A stretch of 45,030 nucleotides of DNA from Penium margaritaceum (lineage: Eukaryota; Streptophyta; Zygnematophyceae; Desmidiales; Peniaceae), in assembly GCA_023375785.1 (NCBI GenBank), contig SZWC01018965.1, forward strand, positions 3,210 to 48,239. Reading direction: 5' to 3'. This document shows, in pieces, positions 31,501 through 42,349 of the stretch. Every line of letters starts with the position of its first letter. Position 1 is the first letter of the stretch. The notes under the pieces are model-generated. The model saw nothing but the letters and a program-made list of their open reading frames with translations. It was not told the DNA's origin and made no database searches. Made by a program: the position numbers and the translations under genes.

Positions 31501-33780
31501 CTTGCGTCGAGCAGCATAACCTTGTCGTGTGGCAACCACGACTGCAACAGTTCTTGCTTTCTCACTGGCGACCCGGTCCCGTGTGACGACACCATCGTTG
31601 AGCTCCGTCACCTTCTGGCGCTACACTTTGAGGGAGGTACGAGTGTGTTGTCACAACCGAGTGGTTCACATATTGTTTGTTCGTCTGTTCTCATCGCTCA
31701 TGATGACTCGTGTGGGGGGGCACAGCTGGCATGTGATGACAATGGGCCAGACAGTACCAATCGGATTCATGAGTCGCACTTGTGTGCCCTTCCTTGTTCC
31801 TCCTCACTTGTTGCTTAGCGCTCGTCTGAGGCCGAGTGTTCCATTGCCCACTGTACAGTGACGTCCTCCATTCGTGATCTCGGTGGCATTTGGATCATTG
31901 ATCCTGGTGCCACTCATCACATGACCTGTTGTCGTATTGAATACGTTGTTCTTGGTCTTGTTGCGTCCATTCACCCCGTTCGCACAGGCTCTGGTCAGTC
32001 CTTGCCGGTTCAGGGTGCTAGGGTTGTGTGCTTCGATGGTCCATCTGGCCACCTGTATCTTTCCAAGGTACTTTTTGTGCCTAACCTTGAGCACAGCTTG
32101 CTTTCTATGTCTACCTGTAAACTAATGGGATTCTCTGTGGAGCATACTGCAAACTTCACGACTGTGGCAGCTATTGATACTCATACCGTTGTTCTTCATG
32201 CCTCTGTTGTGGATAAATTGTATCGTGTCTCTCAGGTTTCTTCTCCTTCTTGCTCCCCATCCCCTCTTGCTCATGTGTTGATCACTGGCGTTCTACCCGC
32301 TGGGCACCAGCAACTGTTCCATCGTCGCCTATATCACGTGGGCTTCGACAGTTTGTCAAAGCTTATTCAGACACACAACCCACACTTGGTCTTGATGCGG
32401 CTTCTTTTGAGAAGCTATCCAAGACAGACTGTATGTTTGCGCCCAGGGTAAAATGCATCATTGCACCTACCCTGACTCCTGTTCTTGCCCACTTCGCCCT
32501 CTCGAGTTGGTCCATTCAGACCTTCTCGGTCCTCTTCCTGTCAAGTCTCTCTCCGAGCAGGGCTGATATGTCTTGACCCTTACTGGTGACTTCACCCGGA
32601 TGCGGTGGGTCTAAAGCCTGCGCTAGAAGAGTAATGCCGCTCTCATTGTTTACCTGTGGCTAATGATGGTTAAGCATCAGTCTTGCAACACGCTGCATAC
32701 CTTTTGCTTGGATTGCAACGACGAGTTTCTTGGCAAGATGGATAGTTTCTTCATCGAGCACGGGGTTTTTCACCAAGTCTCTGCTCCTCCTACTCCTTAG
32801 CACAACGATGTCTTTGAGCGCTGGAACCAAACCATGGAAGATGCGACTCGTGTTATGTAGTCTGAGTGCGGTCTCCCAAAGTCATTCGCCTTTCAAGGAT
32901 CTGACTGCATGACGTGTGTCTGGAACCGCCCCCCGCACGGTCCCCTTCCGGACCACGTTACACGGTAAGAGCTCTGATTTGGCCACCGTGTTGACTTGCG
33001 CCTCGCTCCTGTCTGGAGATTCTTGGCTTCTGTGTGGTACACCGAGGATAAGCAGAGGTCCAAGGTCTCGTCGCAGGGTCGCTTGTGTGCCTTTGTGGGC
33101 ATCTTTCCACGGTCGAAGGCTTTATGTTTTTAGGACCCCGCCCGTCGTCGCATTATTGAGTCCTATGACGCACTCTTCTTTGAGTCTCTCACCTACCGTG
33201 ATCTAACCTTGATCACGTCGCTGTCAGTAACGCACGTTCCTATGTGTGAGGCTTCTTGACGGATGGGGAGTCTAGGCCTGCAAGAACCTCTTTCCGGGTC
33301 GATGTGTCCATTTGAGCCCCCTCCACTTCTTGGTCTCCGGCACTTGATGACCCAGCAGTCATTTTTTTCGGCCTAGAGACCTCTCCAGCACAGCCATCTT
33401 CTACCCCTGTTCCCTCACACCCCATAGGTACACATGATTTGGTGCATGTGTCCACCACTACTCCTACCTCTATGCGCAGTCCTGCCTTGACTCTTGCTCC
33501 TACTGTCACACCCAGTCTTGTGTCTCTCTTCACACGCATCTCCTCACACTTCTTTATCTGCTCCTTTGCCTCAGCCCTCACCATCTGTCTCTGAGCCCGA
33601 GGTGAGCCCCTTGAGCCCAGGTTACTCACGTGAGCCCGGCGATCGTCCTCGACCATTGGTCTCCGGAGTTCAGCTAGTGTGTATCCAGGCGCTCCACTCG
33701 TAGCATCGTGAGTGGTAATCTTGGCACAAAGCCCCCAGGCCTAAGTGTCCACATTCATCACACAGAGGTATATCAAGCTT
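31501..33780 (+). pseudogene. protease and integrase region of C
   Basis: The protease reads open from 31858 to about 32400: WIIDPGATHHMTC, where the catalytic D-S-G is D-P-G (31900-31908), then VVCFDGPSGHLYLSKVLFVP and the pre-integrase FHRRLYHVGFDSLSKLIQ. The integrase shows LVHSDLLGPLP in a shifted frame, FTRMRWV, then stops. APPTP-x-HNDVFERWNQTMED has TAG for Gln. TGG at 33014 and 33035 keep the Trp that B has lost, while TAG at 33131 replaces the Trp that B keeps. A Ser/Pro/Thr-rich linker follows (33290-33640). Function would be cDNA integration; this copy is inactive. Confidence 0.82.
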
Positions 33781-35466
33781 GCCCTACATAGCACGATCTG
33801 GTCACTCGTGAGTTTCATATCGCTTGTGATGGAGCAGCTGATCTTATGGTCATCAGGCCCAGCATTGAGGCGTTTGCACTTACCACTCAAAGCTCTCCCT
33901 CTATGGTGCCTAATCCGGGAACACAGAGAGAAGCTCTCTCATAAGAGGATGTAGTTGCTTAGCATGCTGCCTACAAGGATGTGTTTCGTGCCATCCAAGA
34001 GCACGGAGTTTACAAGCTAGTCGACCTTCCACCCAAGAGGAAGGGTATTCAGGTCAAGTGGGTCCTTTGCAAGAATTTGAAGTGGGATGGCTCACTGGAA
34101 TGCCACAAGGTCCACTTTTTCATCAAGGGGTACTCTCAAATTGAGGGCATCGATTACATTGACACATTTGCCCTTGTCGGCCGCATAACCTCAGCTCACG
34201 CTCTGTTCGGTGTAATCACTTAGCATGACTTGGAATTGCACCAGATGGACGTGAAGAATGTGTTCCTCCATGGCTCTCTAGATGAGGAGATTTACGTGGC
34301 TCAGCCATTAGGCTTTGAGGATGGTGACAAAGTCTGGTGCTTGCGCAAGTCCTTGTACGGCCTCAAGCAGTCTCCTTGGTACTGGAACCAGGAGATCACT
34401 AGGATTTTGACTCGTGTAAGATATATACAGAGCGAGGCAGATCCCTCTCTCTTTATCCGACAGACGCTTGAACGATTCAGCGCCATCCTGGTCTATGTGG
34501 ACGACCTTCTGATTGCATCTCCTTCCACGGAGGCCATAAAGGAGGCCAAGGCAACCCTCCAGACTGCTCATGGGGTGAAGGATCTTCGTCATATAGCGGT
34601 GTTTCTTGGCATGGAGAGTGTGCGAGACCGTAGACGTCGGACACTTCTGCTGCATCAGGCCTGATACGCACGGGTTGTGGGGGAGCACTCCAGAGACCTT
34701 CTTGGCGTAGTGCCCACGGCCTCCACACATCTCACACCTGATGGGTAGGATGTCCTAAAGGTGGACGATCCCACACAGTTGGGGGAGACAGTGGATGTGA
34801 CCTTGTACTTGCGCCTCATCGGATCTTTGATGTACCTGGCCGCTACCACACGCCCCGACATCGCCTTCACCGTCAACCTCCTAGCACATTCATTACAGGC
34901 TCCACGTGCTAGAGCCCTTCATGCAGTTGTGTAAGTGGTGCGATACGTAGTCTCCCCACCGTACCTCGAACTCTGCTTTGCCGATAGTATTACGTGGTTC
35001 TTGACGGCTATGCCGACAGCGACAAGGCCTAGAGTCGAGATGGACGCAGTCCCACCGGCTACGTGTTCTTGCTTGGTGGTACCGCTGTTTTGTGACAAAG
35101 CAAGAAGCAGGGCTGCATTTCATGTAGCTCGTTGAAGGCAGAGTATGTTGCTCTAGGTGCAAGGGCTGCTAAGGCAGTGTGGCTGCAACGCCTGTCCTTG
35201 AGTTGGGTCAGTCAGTACCTGTTGTTCTGCTTCGCTGCGACAACCAGAGTACTCTTGCCATTGCAGAGAACTCTGGTGTCTTTCTCGCTCACACAAAGTA
35301 CATTAGAGTTGAGCATCACTTTGTCTGTGATCTGATGGAGGGACACGTGATCTCTGTCATATGGGTTGGCACTGACATGTAGCGTGTTGACTTCTTGATG
35401 AAGGCACTAGCACGCAGGGAGTTTCTGATGGCCATTTATTCTGTTGGGCTTCGCCCCTTACCTTAA
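33781..35466 (+). pseudogene. reverse transcriptase and RNase H of C
   Basis: RT runs from IQEHGVYKLVDLPPKRKGIQ through VKWVLCKNLKWDGSLECHK, IKGYSQIEGIDYIDTF and, after a TAG at 34221, ELHQMDVKNVFLHGSLDEE, VWCLRKSLYGLKQSP and the catalytic YVDD at 34494-34505. An open stretch of 144 codons (34230-34664) covers the palm. After TGA at 34662 come TPDG, TAG, DVLKVDDPTQLGE and YLAATTRPDIAFTVNLLAHS. RNase H follows after a frameshift near 35000, with LRCDNQSTLAIAENSGVFLA, RVEHHFVCDLMEGH and VDFLMKALA. It ends at TAA 35464-35466. It is the best preserved copia RT core here besides A. Confidence 0.87.
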
Positions 35467-35571
35467 AGTGGTTGAGTGCGGGGTGTGTATCTGTTTGTGT
35501 CACGACTGTTTCTGCACTTGTTGTTGTACTTGTTTCAGTACTACACATGTATGAACATGCGTACCATTGGG

Positions 35572-35582
35572 TCATGGGGGAG
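35572..35582 (+). other. polypurine tract of C
   Basis: TCATGGGGGAG lies directly before the 3' LTR. Confidence 0.85.
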
Positions 35583-36226
35583 TGTTGTGACTTTTTATGT
35601 TTCTATCGACCTGTACAATTCAGTATGACCACTTGGCCGTGTCCATGCCTGTGAAGATCCTTGATATGGACCCAGGTGGTACCGCTACATTGTCTGGTGG
35701 TGGAACACCAGCTAAGAGCTGATGGACGACCGTCCCAGAGCCCTAGACGTTGCGTGGGACCTCTTGCAATTTTCTTGCGGCACGTAGGAGTTCATTGGTG
35801 GACTGGCCGTGGGTCCGATTGCATATTTTTACATTGTGTGTCCACCGTTTGATGCTGGATACATGCATGTAACCAGTCGTAGCGTACGACTTGTGATTTT
35901 GCATGTCTAGATTCAGACGAACTTAGTGTTCCGACATGTCTACGCTGAGTTACGGCCAAAACAATGGTTTTGGGCCGGTTTTAGGACAGACCTCATGCTG
36001 CCGCGTGCGACACCCGTCGTGCGCCGCTGCAGGTACTTATGCCATGGACCTGTCATTTGTCATTTCTCTCTGCAAATGCTATTGAAGCATTCCGACACTT
36101 TGCCTTGTGTCTCCTAGCGAGACCCTTGCCATTGTGTGTACGACTTGTGACTGTCGCCGCCGTCTGACCAGGCTCTGATGTCTAGTCTGCGGCTTTGTCA
36201 CTAGGAAGCTTCCACGCATCTTCTTA
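35583..36226 (+). repeat. 3' LTR of element C
   Basis: It runs TGTTGTGACTTTTT...CATCTTCTTA, 644 bp, followed by ATGCT. Confidence 0.92.
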
Positions 36227-36231
36227 ATGCT

Positions 36232-36834
36232 GTCTGCATGCATCCAGTGATGGGTCTGACTGCGTTGTTGCGTCTGCAACGCCATGTTTTGCTTACGGTC
36301 AAAGTTTCACATTATTTGGGCATTGTTGCGGCCGTGGACTAGCGTAGACACCGCCTAAGTTTAAGGGGCTATAACTCATTGCTGCTATTTTTCTAAGTGA
36401 TTCTGACCATATGAATGTGTTTGCAGTATATGTATTATGGTATGGTCCAGTTTTGAGGCAAAAGGAACGACGCCCGGATTTTGGGCTGTCGGCTGTCTGG
36501 CAGGGCTCACCGAGAAAAGCCTGCGTACCAGAAAAAAGGTCATTTTCCTCATGGGCTTAGAAACTAAGTAACAAGCTCTACAAAGCTGGGAGGGAGCTAG
36601 AACTTGGAAGGGTCTCCCTTTGTTGCTCATTCTTACCTCCTAATCAGTGATTTCCAGTGTTTAGCTATTGTCTATCTCTAACTCTGGCGCAAGCGTTTCG
36701 GAGTAACAACAGCAGAGCTTTTAGACATTGATTATGGTGCAGAACACTGAGGGGGTAGCTTAATCAACGAGTGTGGGTTCCCGTATGCTCCATCAACAAC
36801 ACTATTGCTCCAACCTGCTACATTAGGCTTTCTA
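36232..36834 (+). repeat. 5' LTR of D, segment 2
   Basis: The D LTR resumes after the ATGCT duplication at GTCTGCATGCATCCAGTG, matching 44512 onwards. The end is set at TTCTA, three bases before the primer site, and is approximate. Total LTR length would be about 840 bp. Confidence 0.75.
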
Positions 36835-36837
36835 GCT

Positions 36838-36849
36838 TGGTATCAAAGC
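36838..36849 (+). other. primer-binding site of D
   Basis: TGGTATCAAAGC has one mismatch to the initiator Met-tRNA site. Confidence 0.8.
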
Positions 36850-37996
36850 GAGAGTGCAGTAGAAGCAGGAGAACACCGGCGGACAGGTCCAGTCCACGCA
36901 GACGGTCCCCAGAAGACGCCGGTGCAGGGGAAATGCTACCGGATTCTTTCCCGTAGCATTGACCCGCCGGGTGGCGTCTTCAAAACACTTCCAATGTGGG
37001 GGAAATGCTGCCACAATTTTCTTCAGTAGTACTAACCCCACGACGGTGGTAGCGGTGGTGGACTTGCGACCGGCAGGACCGACCAACGCTGGAGCAGCGT
37101 CGACGCACGTGGCGACGATACCGCTAGGAAAGTGACTGCGCATCTGTTCTTGCCAGCGTGGTAGCAGCAGCAGCAACAGTAGCACGCAACATCACCGAGC
37201 AGCGAGCAGTAGCAGCAATAGTCAGTAGCAACTGTAGCAGCAACACGAGTAGCCGGAAGCACGTAGCAGCAACACCAGTGGGCAATAGTAGCAATAGCTA
37301 CGAGCAACAGCTATAGCAGCCAGCAATAGCAGTAGCAGCAGTAGCCGAAAGCAACAGCAACAATAGTAGTTATGGCTATGAAGGCAGTGCACACCTACAA
37401 CAGCAACAAACAATGACTGTAAAAAAAAAAAAAACAGATAAAGAAAAATTGCAGAACCTACGCAGACGCCACAGCCGAGAGCTGGGGGCAAGACCCCACC
37501 CTCGCTGTTACTACTACAACAGCAGCAACTGCCATAGCAGCAACAGCGTGTAGTAGCGCAGTTGAAACAGCGGCAGCCATATCAGCTGTTGTTACAGCCG
37601 TAGTAGCTGCAGCAGGACGAGCAGCACGTAACAGCTACAACGGCCATAGTAGCAGCCATTGTCATTACAGCAGCAGTAGCAATAGTAATAGCAGCAGCAA
37701 TAGTGATGTCAGTCGCAATCACTAACGTCACAACTGATTTCAATACTGACATCACTATTGACATCAGTAGCCTCAGTAGTAGCAGTAGGAATAGGTGCAG
37801 CAACATATTGACTAACGCATCAGTAGCTTCAGTAGCAGCGTGACAGCCACTGCTGACGTCAGCCATCCTCGGCTGATGTCGTTGTCGACGTCCCTGTTAA
37901 CGTCAGCCACAACGTTGACGTCACTGCCGACATTACTGCTAACGTCATTGTTGACATCACCAATAAGTTCGACACAAAAAAAAACCACCATGAACC
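36850..37996 (+). other. 5' leader of D with CAG/TAG arrays
   Basis: This long untranslated leader has degenerate CAG/TAG/CAA triplets at about 37155-37360 and 37505-37700, interrupted by an A-rich tract near 37420. The last 280 bases hold the TGACGTCA cluster listed separately. The ATG of gag follows in a good plant-like context (AACCATGGCT). Confidence 0.65.
37700..37975 (+). promoter_or_regulatory. cluster of TGACGTCA-like palindromes in leader of D
   Basis: About eleven copies of TGAYGTCA, TAACGTCA or TGACATCA lie in roughly 275 bases, including perfect TGACGTCA near 37854 and a near-perfect GTTGACGTCACTG near 37915. In plants and other eukaryotes TGACGTCA is the core bound by bZIP factors. 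Function here is inferred only from motif density and from the recurrence of similar sites in the leaders of B and C. Confidence 0.5.
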
Positions 37997-39850
37997 ATGG
38001 CTGAAAGTGAGGAGGAGTCCTCCTCTACTGAGGGACCCATTGGTCCCCCCTTTTTGTGTCAATTGCAGTAGCCATAGCAGCAACAACAGCAGCAGCTGCC
38101 ACAGCAACAAAAACAGCAGCTGCCGTAGCAGCATTTGCTGTAGTACCAACAGTAGTAGCAACAGCAATAGTAGTAGCTACTGCAGCCGCAACAACACCCG
38201 CTACAGTAGCAGTGGTAGCAACAACAGCAGTAGTAGCAGCTGTTGCAGCAGCTACTACAGGAACAGCTGCAATAGCAGCAGCAATAATAGCACCAGCAGC
38301 CACAGCAGCAGCAAAAATAGTAGCAATAACAATAGGAGCAGCAGCAGCAACCGTAGTAGCACCAACACCTTGTAGGATCTGTCGTCAGCCTTGCTGGCTC
38401 CACAGATTTGCAAGCCGCTATATGCCAGCAGCTCACAACGTTGACGCAGTAGCTAACAACACTACAACCACCGACATAGCTGCCACAGTAGCAGCCGCTG
38501 CAGTAGGAGCAACAACAACAGCAACATCAGCATTCACCGCCCTTCCTTCTACCCCGGAATGCTAGTCCCACCGTCTCCTCTGCTACACAGTCTTTCGCGT
38601 GGCAGCATAGCCAGTGCCAAATGCAGACTGTGACATTAGTCCTAGGTCCCGCTCTAGGTGCTGGTCGCCAGCCAAAGGACTTTGAAACCCTGCCCACATC
38701 CCACATCCGGGCGTAGGGTAAATGCCAGTGGCCATACTACGTTCTGCCCTACGGCTCCACCCAGGCCGACCAGGTGTATGATGCTGGTTGTGTTGTACGT
38801 GCTCTTGTCCCCATCGCCCCTCCGGCCTCACGTCTTGCTCTCGAGCTCTTCCTCGGCGACTTCTCCACAGGTGGCCTCCACGACCCAACAGTGGCGTGGC
38901 ACATCCTTCTGCATCCTCATCACCTTTCCAGCAAGGCCGAGACCAGCCGCAAGCTTTGGGAGTTTAACTCCCTCCGTATTGGGGAGACCGAGATGGTCAC
39001 CTCTTACTGGCAGTAGGCGGAGGACATTCTTCGCTGCTTGGGAGATGCTGCACCACTCCCTCTTTCCGCGATCCTCACCATTAAGCGCGGCACCACCGAA
39101 GTGTTCGCCGACGTCTTCATCCATTACACCCACGGCGTTCTCGCCGTAGTAGCTGCCCAGGGCACCCTCATACCCTGGGCATAGGAGCTCTTTTTCTACA
39201 TCATGGAGGCTGATCAGGAGTCCCGCATCCAACGCACGGAGGTCCGCGTCTCTCCTACTGTTGCCTTGGTGGCTATTGCCAACCCTGTAGCAGCTACGTC
39301 TTTGGCACCTCATCATCCGGCAAGAAGAAACGTAGGGGCAAGAAGGGCAAGGGCACACAGCAGCAGTCGAGCGCATCCAGTGGCAAAAGCTTAGTCTGCC
39401 ACAACTTTGGCCAGCGAGGACATGGGTGCTACACATGTTTGCTCCCGAAAGAGGAGGTGCGCGTCATCACCATCATGCATCGCCAGCATGAGCGCCGCCT
39501 CGTCACCGTTGCCATCACTATCAGTGCTCTAGCTGTGACTACATCGCCCGGTCCCTATCACCTGCTGATAGCTCAGTCGCAGCATCATTCGTAGCCATCA
39601 GTGATCGCCCTTTCATCACCGGCGCCTCCCTCCTAATTTGTGGACTTCGGTGCCGTCACATTACAGTCGGTCTAATCCGCTTGGCTCTCCACCCGTGAGC
39701 ATCAGTTGGATCAGCTCATCACATTCCAACTCAGAATGCCTCGCCCTCCTCTCAAGGGAACTGCAAGTTGTGTCGTCACCGGTCACCTTGCCCTACCATG
39801 CATGACAAAGTTAGGGTTGCGGTCGTGAATTGTACCCTCATCCCTTCCGT
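37997..39850 (+). pseudogene. gag of D with polyglutamine head
   Basis: ATG at 37997 opens MAESEEESSSTEGPIGPPF, followed by a glutamine tract of about 100 codons (38060-38370). CAG, CAA and TAG are mixed within it, with two TAA and no TGA. A second Q-rich stretch ends near 38530. The capsid region (38640-39190) has RQPKDFETLPTSHIRA, VYDAGCVVRALVPIAPPASR, LELFLGDFSTGGLHDPTVAW and KLWEFNSLRIGETEMVTSYW. A basic segment (KKRRGKKGKG) precedes a zinc knuckle at 39397-39438 of the longer type C-x2-C-x4-H-x4-C, with the second Cys now Phe. TAG stops at 39016 and 39182 sit in otherwise conserved text. Confidence 0.72.
38060..38380 (+). repeat. polyglutamine (CAR/TAG) tract in gag of D
   Basis: In the gag frame I count about 31 CAG, 18 CAA, 20 TAG and 2 TAA. 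The tract is an imperfect triplet repeat. The other two frames give long Ser/Asn-rich or Ala-rich open frames that are artefacts of the repeat. Confidence 0.8.
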
Positions 39851-41330
39851 TCTCTGTCGTGCCCTCTCCACCTACTCCTCCGCGTGATGATGTTGCCTTG
39901 CTGGATGACTGGTTGTCCTGGTTTGCATCCCTCTCCACCTCGTCCGTGTCCCTCGTCCACTACCATGTGACCGTTAGGGACCTGGCGGCACCGATCGAAG
40001 ACCCTGCCGAGACATGGATCATCGACTCCGGGGCCACACATCACATGACGGCCTCGCGTGAGGCCTTCGATGTCCTTGGCCCCGTTTCTGATGTCTGTGA
40101 GGTTCGGACCGGCTCTGGTCAGGTTTCACCCGTTCGCGGCATCGGTGTTGTTTGTTTCCGAGGCCCCGCTGGGGACGTCTTCGTGACTGATGTCCTCTTT
40201 GTCCCTGGTCTTGAGCTCAGCCTTTTTTTCGTCACTGCCCTTGACCACATGAGCATGGACGTACTGCGCTCTTGTGGTATTGGCACTATTCCGTTGCGTC
40301 CGTCCGATCGTTTTGTCTTGCATGCCACCACCCGCGGCAACTTCTGGCGCTTGCCGTGCTTGTCCGCTTCTCCCTCCGTCCCCTCCCCATCAGCCGACAT
40401 TGGCCACGTGTTTGTTACCAGCACTCTCTCTCCAGAGCAAACCCGTCTTGTACACCGCCGCCTCTGTCACATCCACTCTACTGCTGTCGATAGCATGCTC
40501 TGCACACAGCCTGCTACGGGCCTTAACCCAGCCTCCTTTCCACTTCCCTGTCACACGGAGTGCATTGAGTGTGCTCAGGGAAAGATGCATCAGTCCACCT
40601 ACCCCCTGACCTCCTCACGTGCGACTGTCCCACTGGACTTGGTCCACTCTGATGTCATGGGTCCCCTTCCGACGGACTCCATCTGGGAACACGGATTCTA
40701 TTTCCTGACCCTCACTGATGACTACTCTCTCTACCATTGGGTCTTCTGTCTTCAAAAGAAGAGCGATGTTGCCCCCACCATTCAAAATTGGCTCGTTCAG
40801 ACTGAGCGTGAGTGTGGCCGCCCTCTCTAGCACTTCTACTCTGATCTCGGAGGTGAGTTCATGGAAAAACCACACTCTTCCTTGCCTCCCGTGGCATCCA
40901 TCATGAGACATCGATGCCTCACATGCCAGCCCAGAACGATGTCTCTGAGTGGTGGAACCGCACTATGGCCAGCTCTGTCCTGACCATGCACATCGAGTCT
41001 GGTCTTTCCGATGGCTTCTAATTTGAAGCCATGACCTATATGATGTGGGTCTGGAACCGGATTCCCCATAGTCCTCTTCTCCGTCAGCCCACACCGTACC
41101 AGCACAGGTGTGGCGAGTGCGCCGACCTTCGGCCGGCTCGTGTATGGGGCTGCGTGGCTGCCTATCCCAGGCTAAGACGGCAAGCTTGAGCCTCTCAGCC
41201 TTCCTTGCACCCTCCTTGGCATCTCACGTCAGTCAATGGCATGAAACTTCTAGGATCCATCCTGACATTGCATCATTGAATCCCGAGATGCCCTCTTCTT
41301 TAAGGACCTATTTCCCCGTGACCTCGTTTG
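39851..41330 (+). pseudogene. protease and integrase region of D
   Basis: This is open for 323 codons from 39859 to 40830. The protease has WIIDSGATHHMTA (Asp at 40024) and VVCFRGPAGDVFVTDVLFVP. The pre-integrase is LVHRRLCHIHSTAVDSML and the zinc residues are TECIECAQGKMH. The integrase core starts with LVHSDVMGPLP, LTDDYSLYHWVFCLQKKS and the second Asp in FYSDLGGEF after a TAG at 40828. A frameshift near 40870 precedes PAQNDVSEWWNRTM and WVWNRIPHSPLL. The intact active-site triplet and zinc motif make this the best preserved copia protease-integrase segment here. Confidence 0.86.
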
Positions 41331-41424
41331 CTCCAGTGTGTCGATATCCTTCCCATCACGTGAGGGAGTGGTGGGTCCGTCCTCCTTCCAGCCACGCTCT
41401 AGAGTCACATCATCAGCGCATGCT

Positions 41425-41970
41425 GGCACCTCTGTGCCGGCCGCCCCGTCCGTGTCCGCCAGCCCCTTTGGGTCAGCTTCCCCATTTGCGTCCACTGGCA
41501 ACTCTACGTTGGGTGCCCCGTATATGTCCGCCAGTCCCTCCGGGCCAGCTGCCTTTTTTGCGTCCGCGGGCACCTCTGCGTCAGTTGCCCAGTCAGTGTC
41601 CGCCAACCCCTCTGGGCCAGCTACCCCATCTACGTCCGTTGGCACCGTTGCACCGGCTACCCCGTCCGTGCCCGTCAACCCCTCCGGGCCAGCCACCCCA
41701 TCATCGTCCGCTGGCACCTCTACGCCGTCTGCCTTGTCCATGTCCGCCAACCCCTCCGAGTCAGTTGCCCCATCTACGTCCGTTCGGACCTCTACACCGG
41801 CCGGCCCATCCGTGTCCACCCGCCCATCAAGGTCAGCTGTCCAATCTGCGTGAGCTGGCACCTGTGCATCGGCTGCCCCTGTCCGTGTTCACCAACCCAT
41901 CCAGGCCAGCTGCCACATCTACTTCCACTGGCACCTCTGCTCCGACTGCCCCATCCGTGCCAGCACGCTA
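41425..41970 (+). repeat. 72-bp minisatellite in pol linker of D
   Basis: It has about seven and a half tandem copies of a 72-bp unit starting GGCACCTCTG, at 41425, 41497, 41569, 41641, 41713, 41785, 41857 and 41930. The seventh has one extra base. Each encodes a 24-residue Ser/Pro/Ala-rich repeat (consensus like TSxPxAPSVSANPSGPATPS). It lies in the linker between integrase and RT, where B and C have a non-repetitive Pro/Ser/Thr-rich linker. Confidence 0.88.
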
Positions 41971-42349
41971 TACACGTGGCCAAAACGCGAGCCTCCGACC
42001 CCGACCGTCAGCAAGAAAAAAGGCCGCCGCCTTGCGCCCCATCGCGCCACGACCCCCTGTCACCCCATGAGGTTCTCTACCTCCCTATTGACCCACTTCC
42101 ACAGTCGTGAGTGGGGACCCTGGTACCAAAGCGCTTGGCTTCGCCACATTGGCAGTCATCACTACCCTACATCCAAGGTCATCTTTGGGCTATGCCATGC
42201 TCCATCGAGAGTATCGATATGTTGTCACGGCTACGCTCACACGTACACCACATGGGGCTTGAGACATGCATGCACTCACGATCTGACCCACGGAATGCCG
42301 AGAGGATCTAGCCGCCCTGCGTGAAGCTCGGGCATCTCCCAAGATCGCA

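Larger units (their letters stand above)
28513..36226 (+). mobile_element. Ty1/copia LTR retrotransposon C (nested in D's 5' LTR)
   Basis: C is 7714 bp from TGTTGTGA at 28513 to TTCTTA at 36226, with perfect ATGCT duplications at 28508-28512 and 36227-36231. It has a 642-bp 5' LTR, primer site, leader, gag from 30046, pol to 35466, polypurine tract and 644-bp 3' LTR. It is a sister of B in LTR, leader and proteins. About 11 of the first 60 LTR bases differ between its two ends, so it is old. It is broken by stops and has a Pro in the protease active site. Confidence 0.92.

Noticed and set aside
38007..38375. Ser/Asn-rich open frame (and antisense Ala- and Cys/Tyr-rich frames) over the triplet array of D
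   Set aside because: These are alternative readings of the CAG/CAA/TAG repeat. Only the gag frame connects to an upstream ATG and the downstream capsid region.
41250..41861. 203-codon antisense open frame with acidic repeats
   Set aside because: It is the reverse complement of the 72-bp minisatellite in the D pol linker. The sense strand carries the conserved frame.
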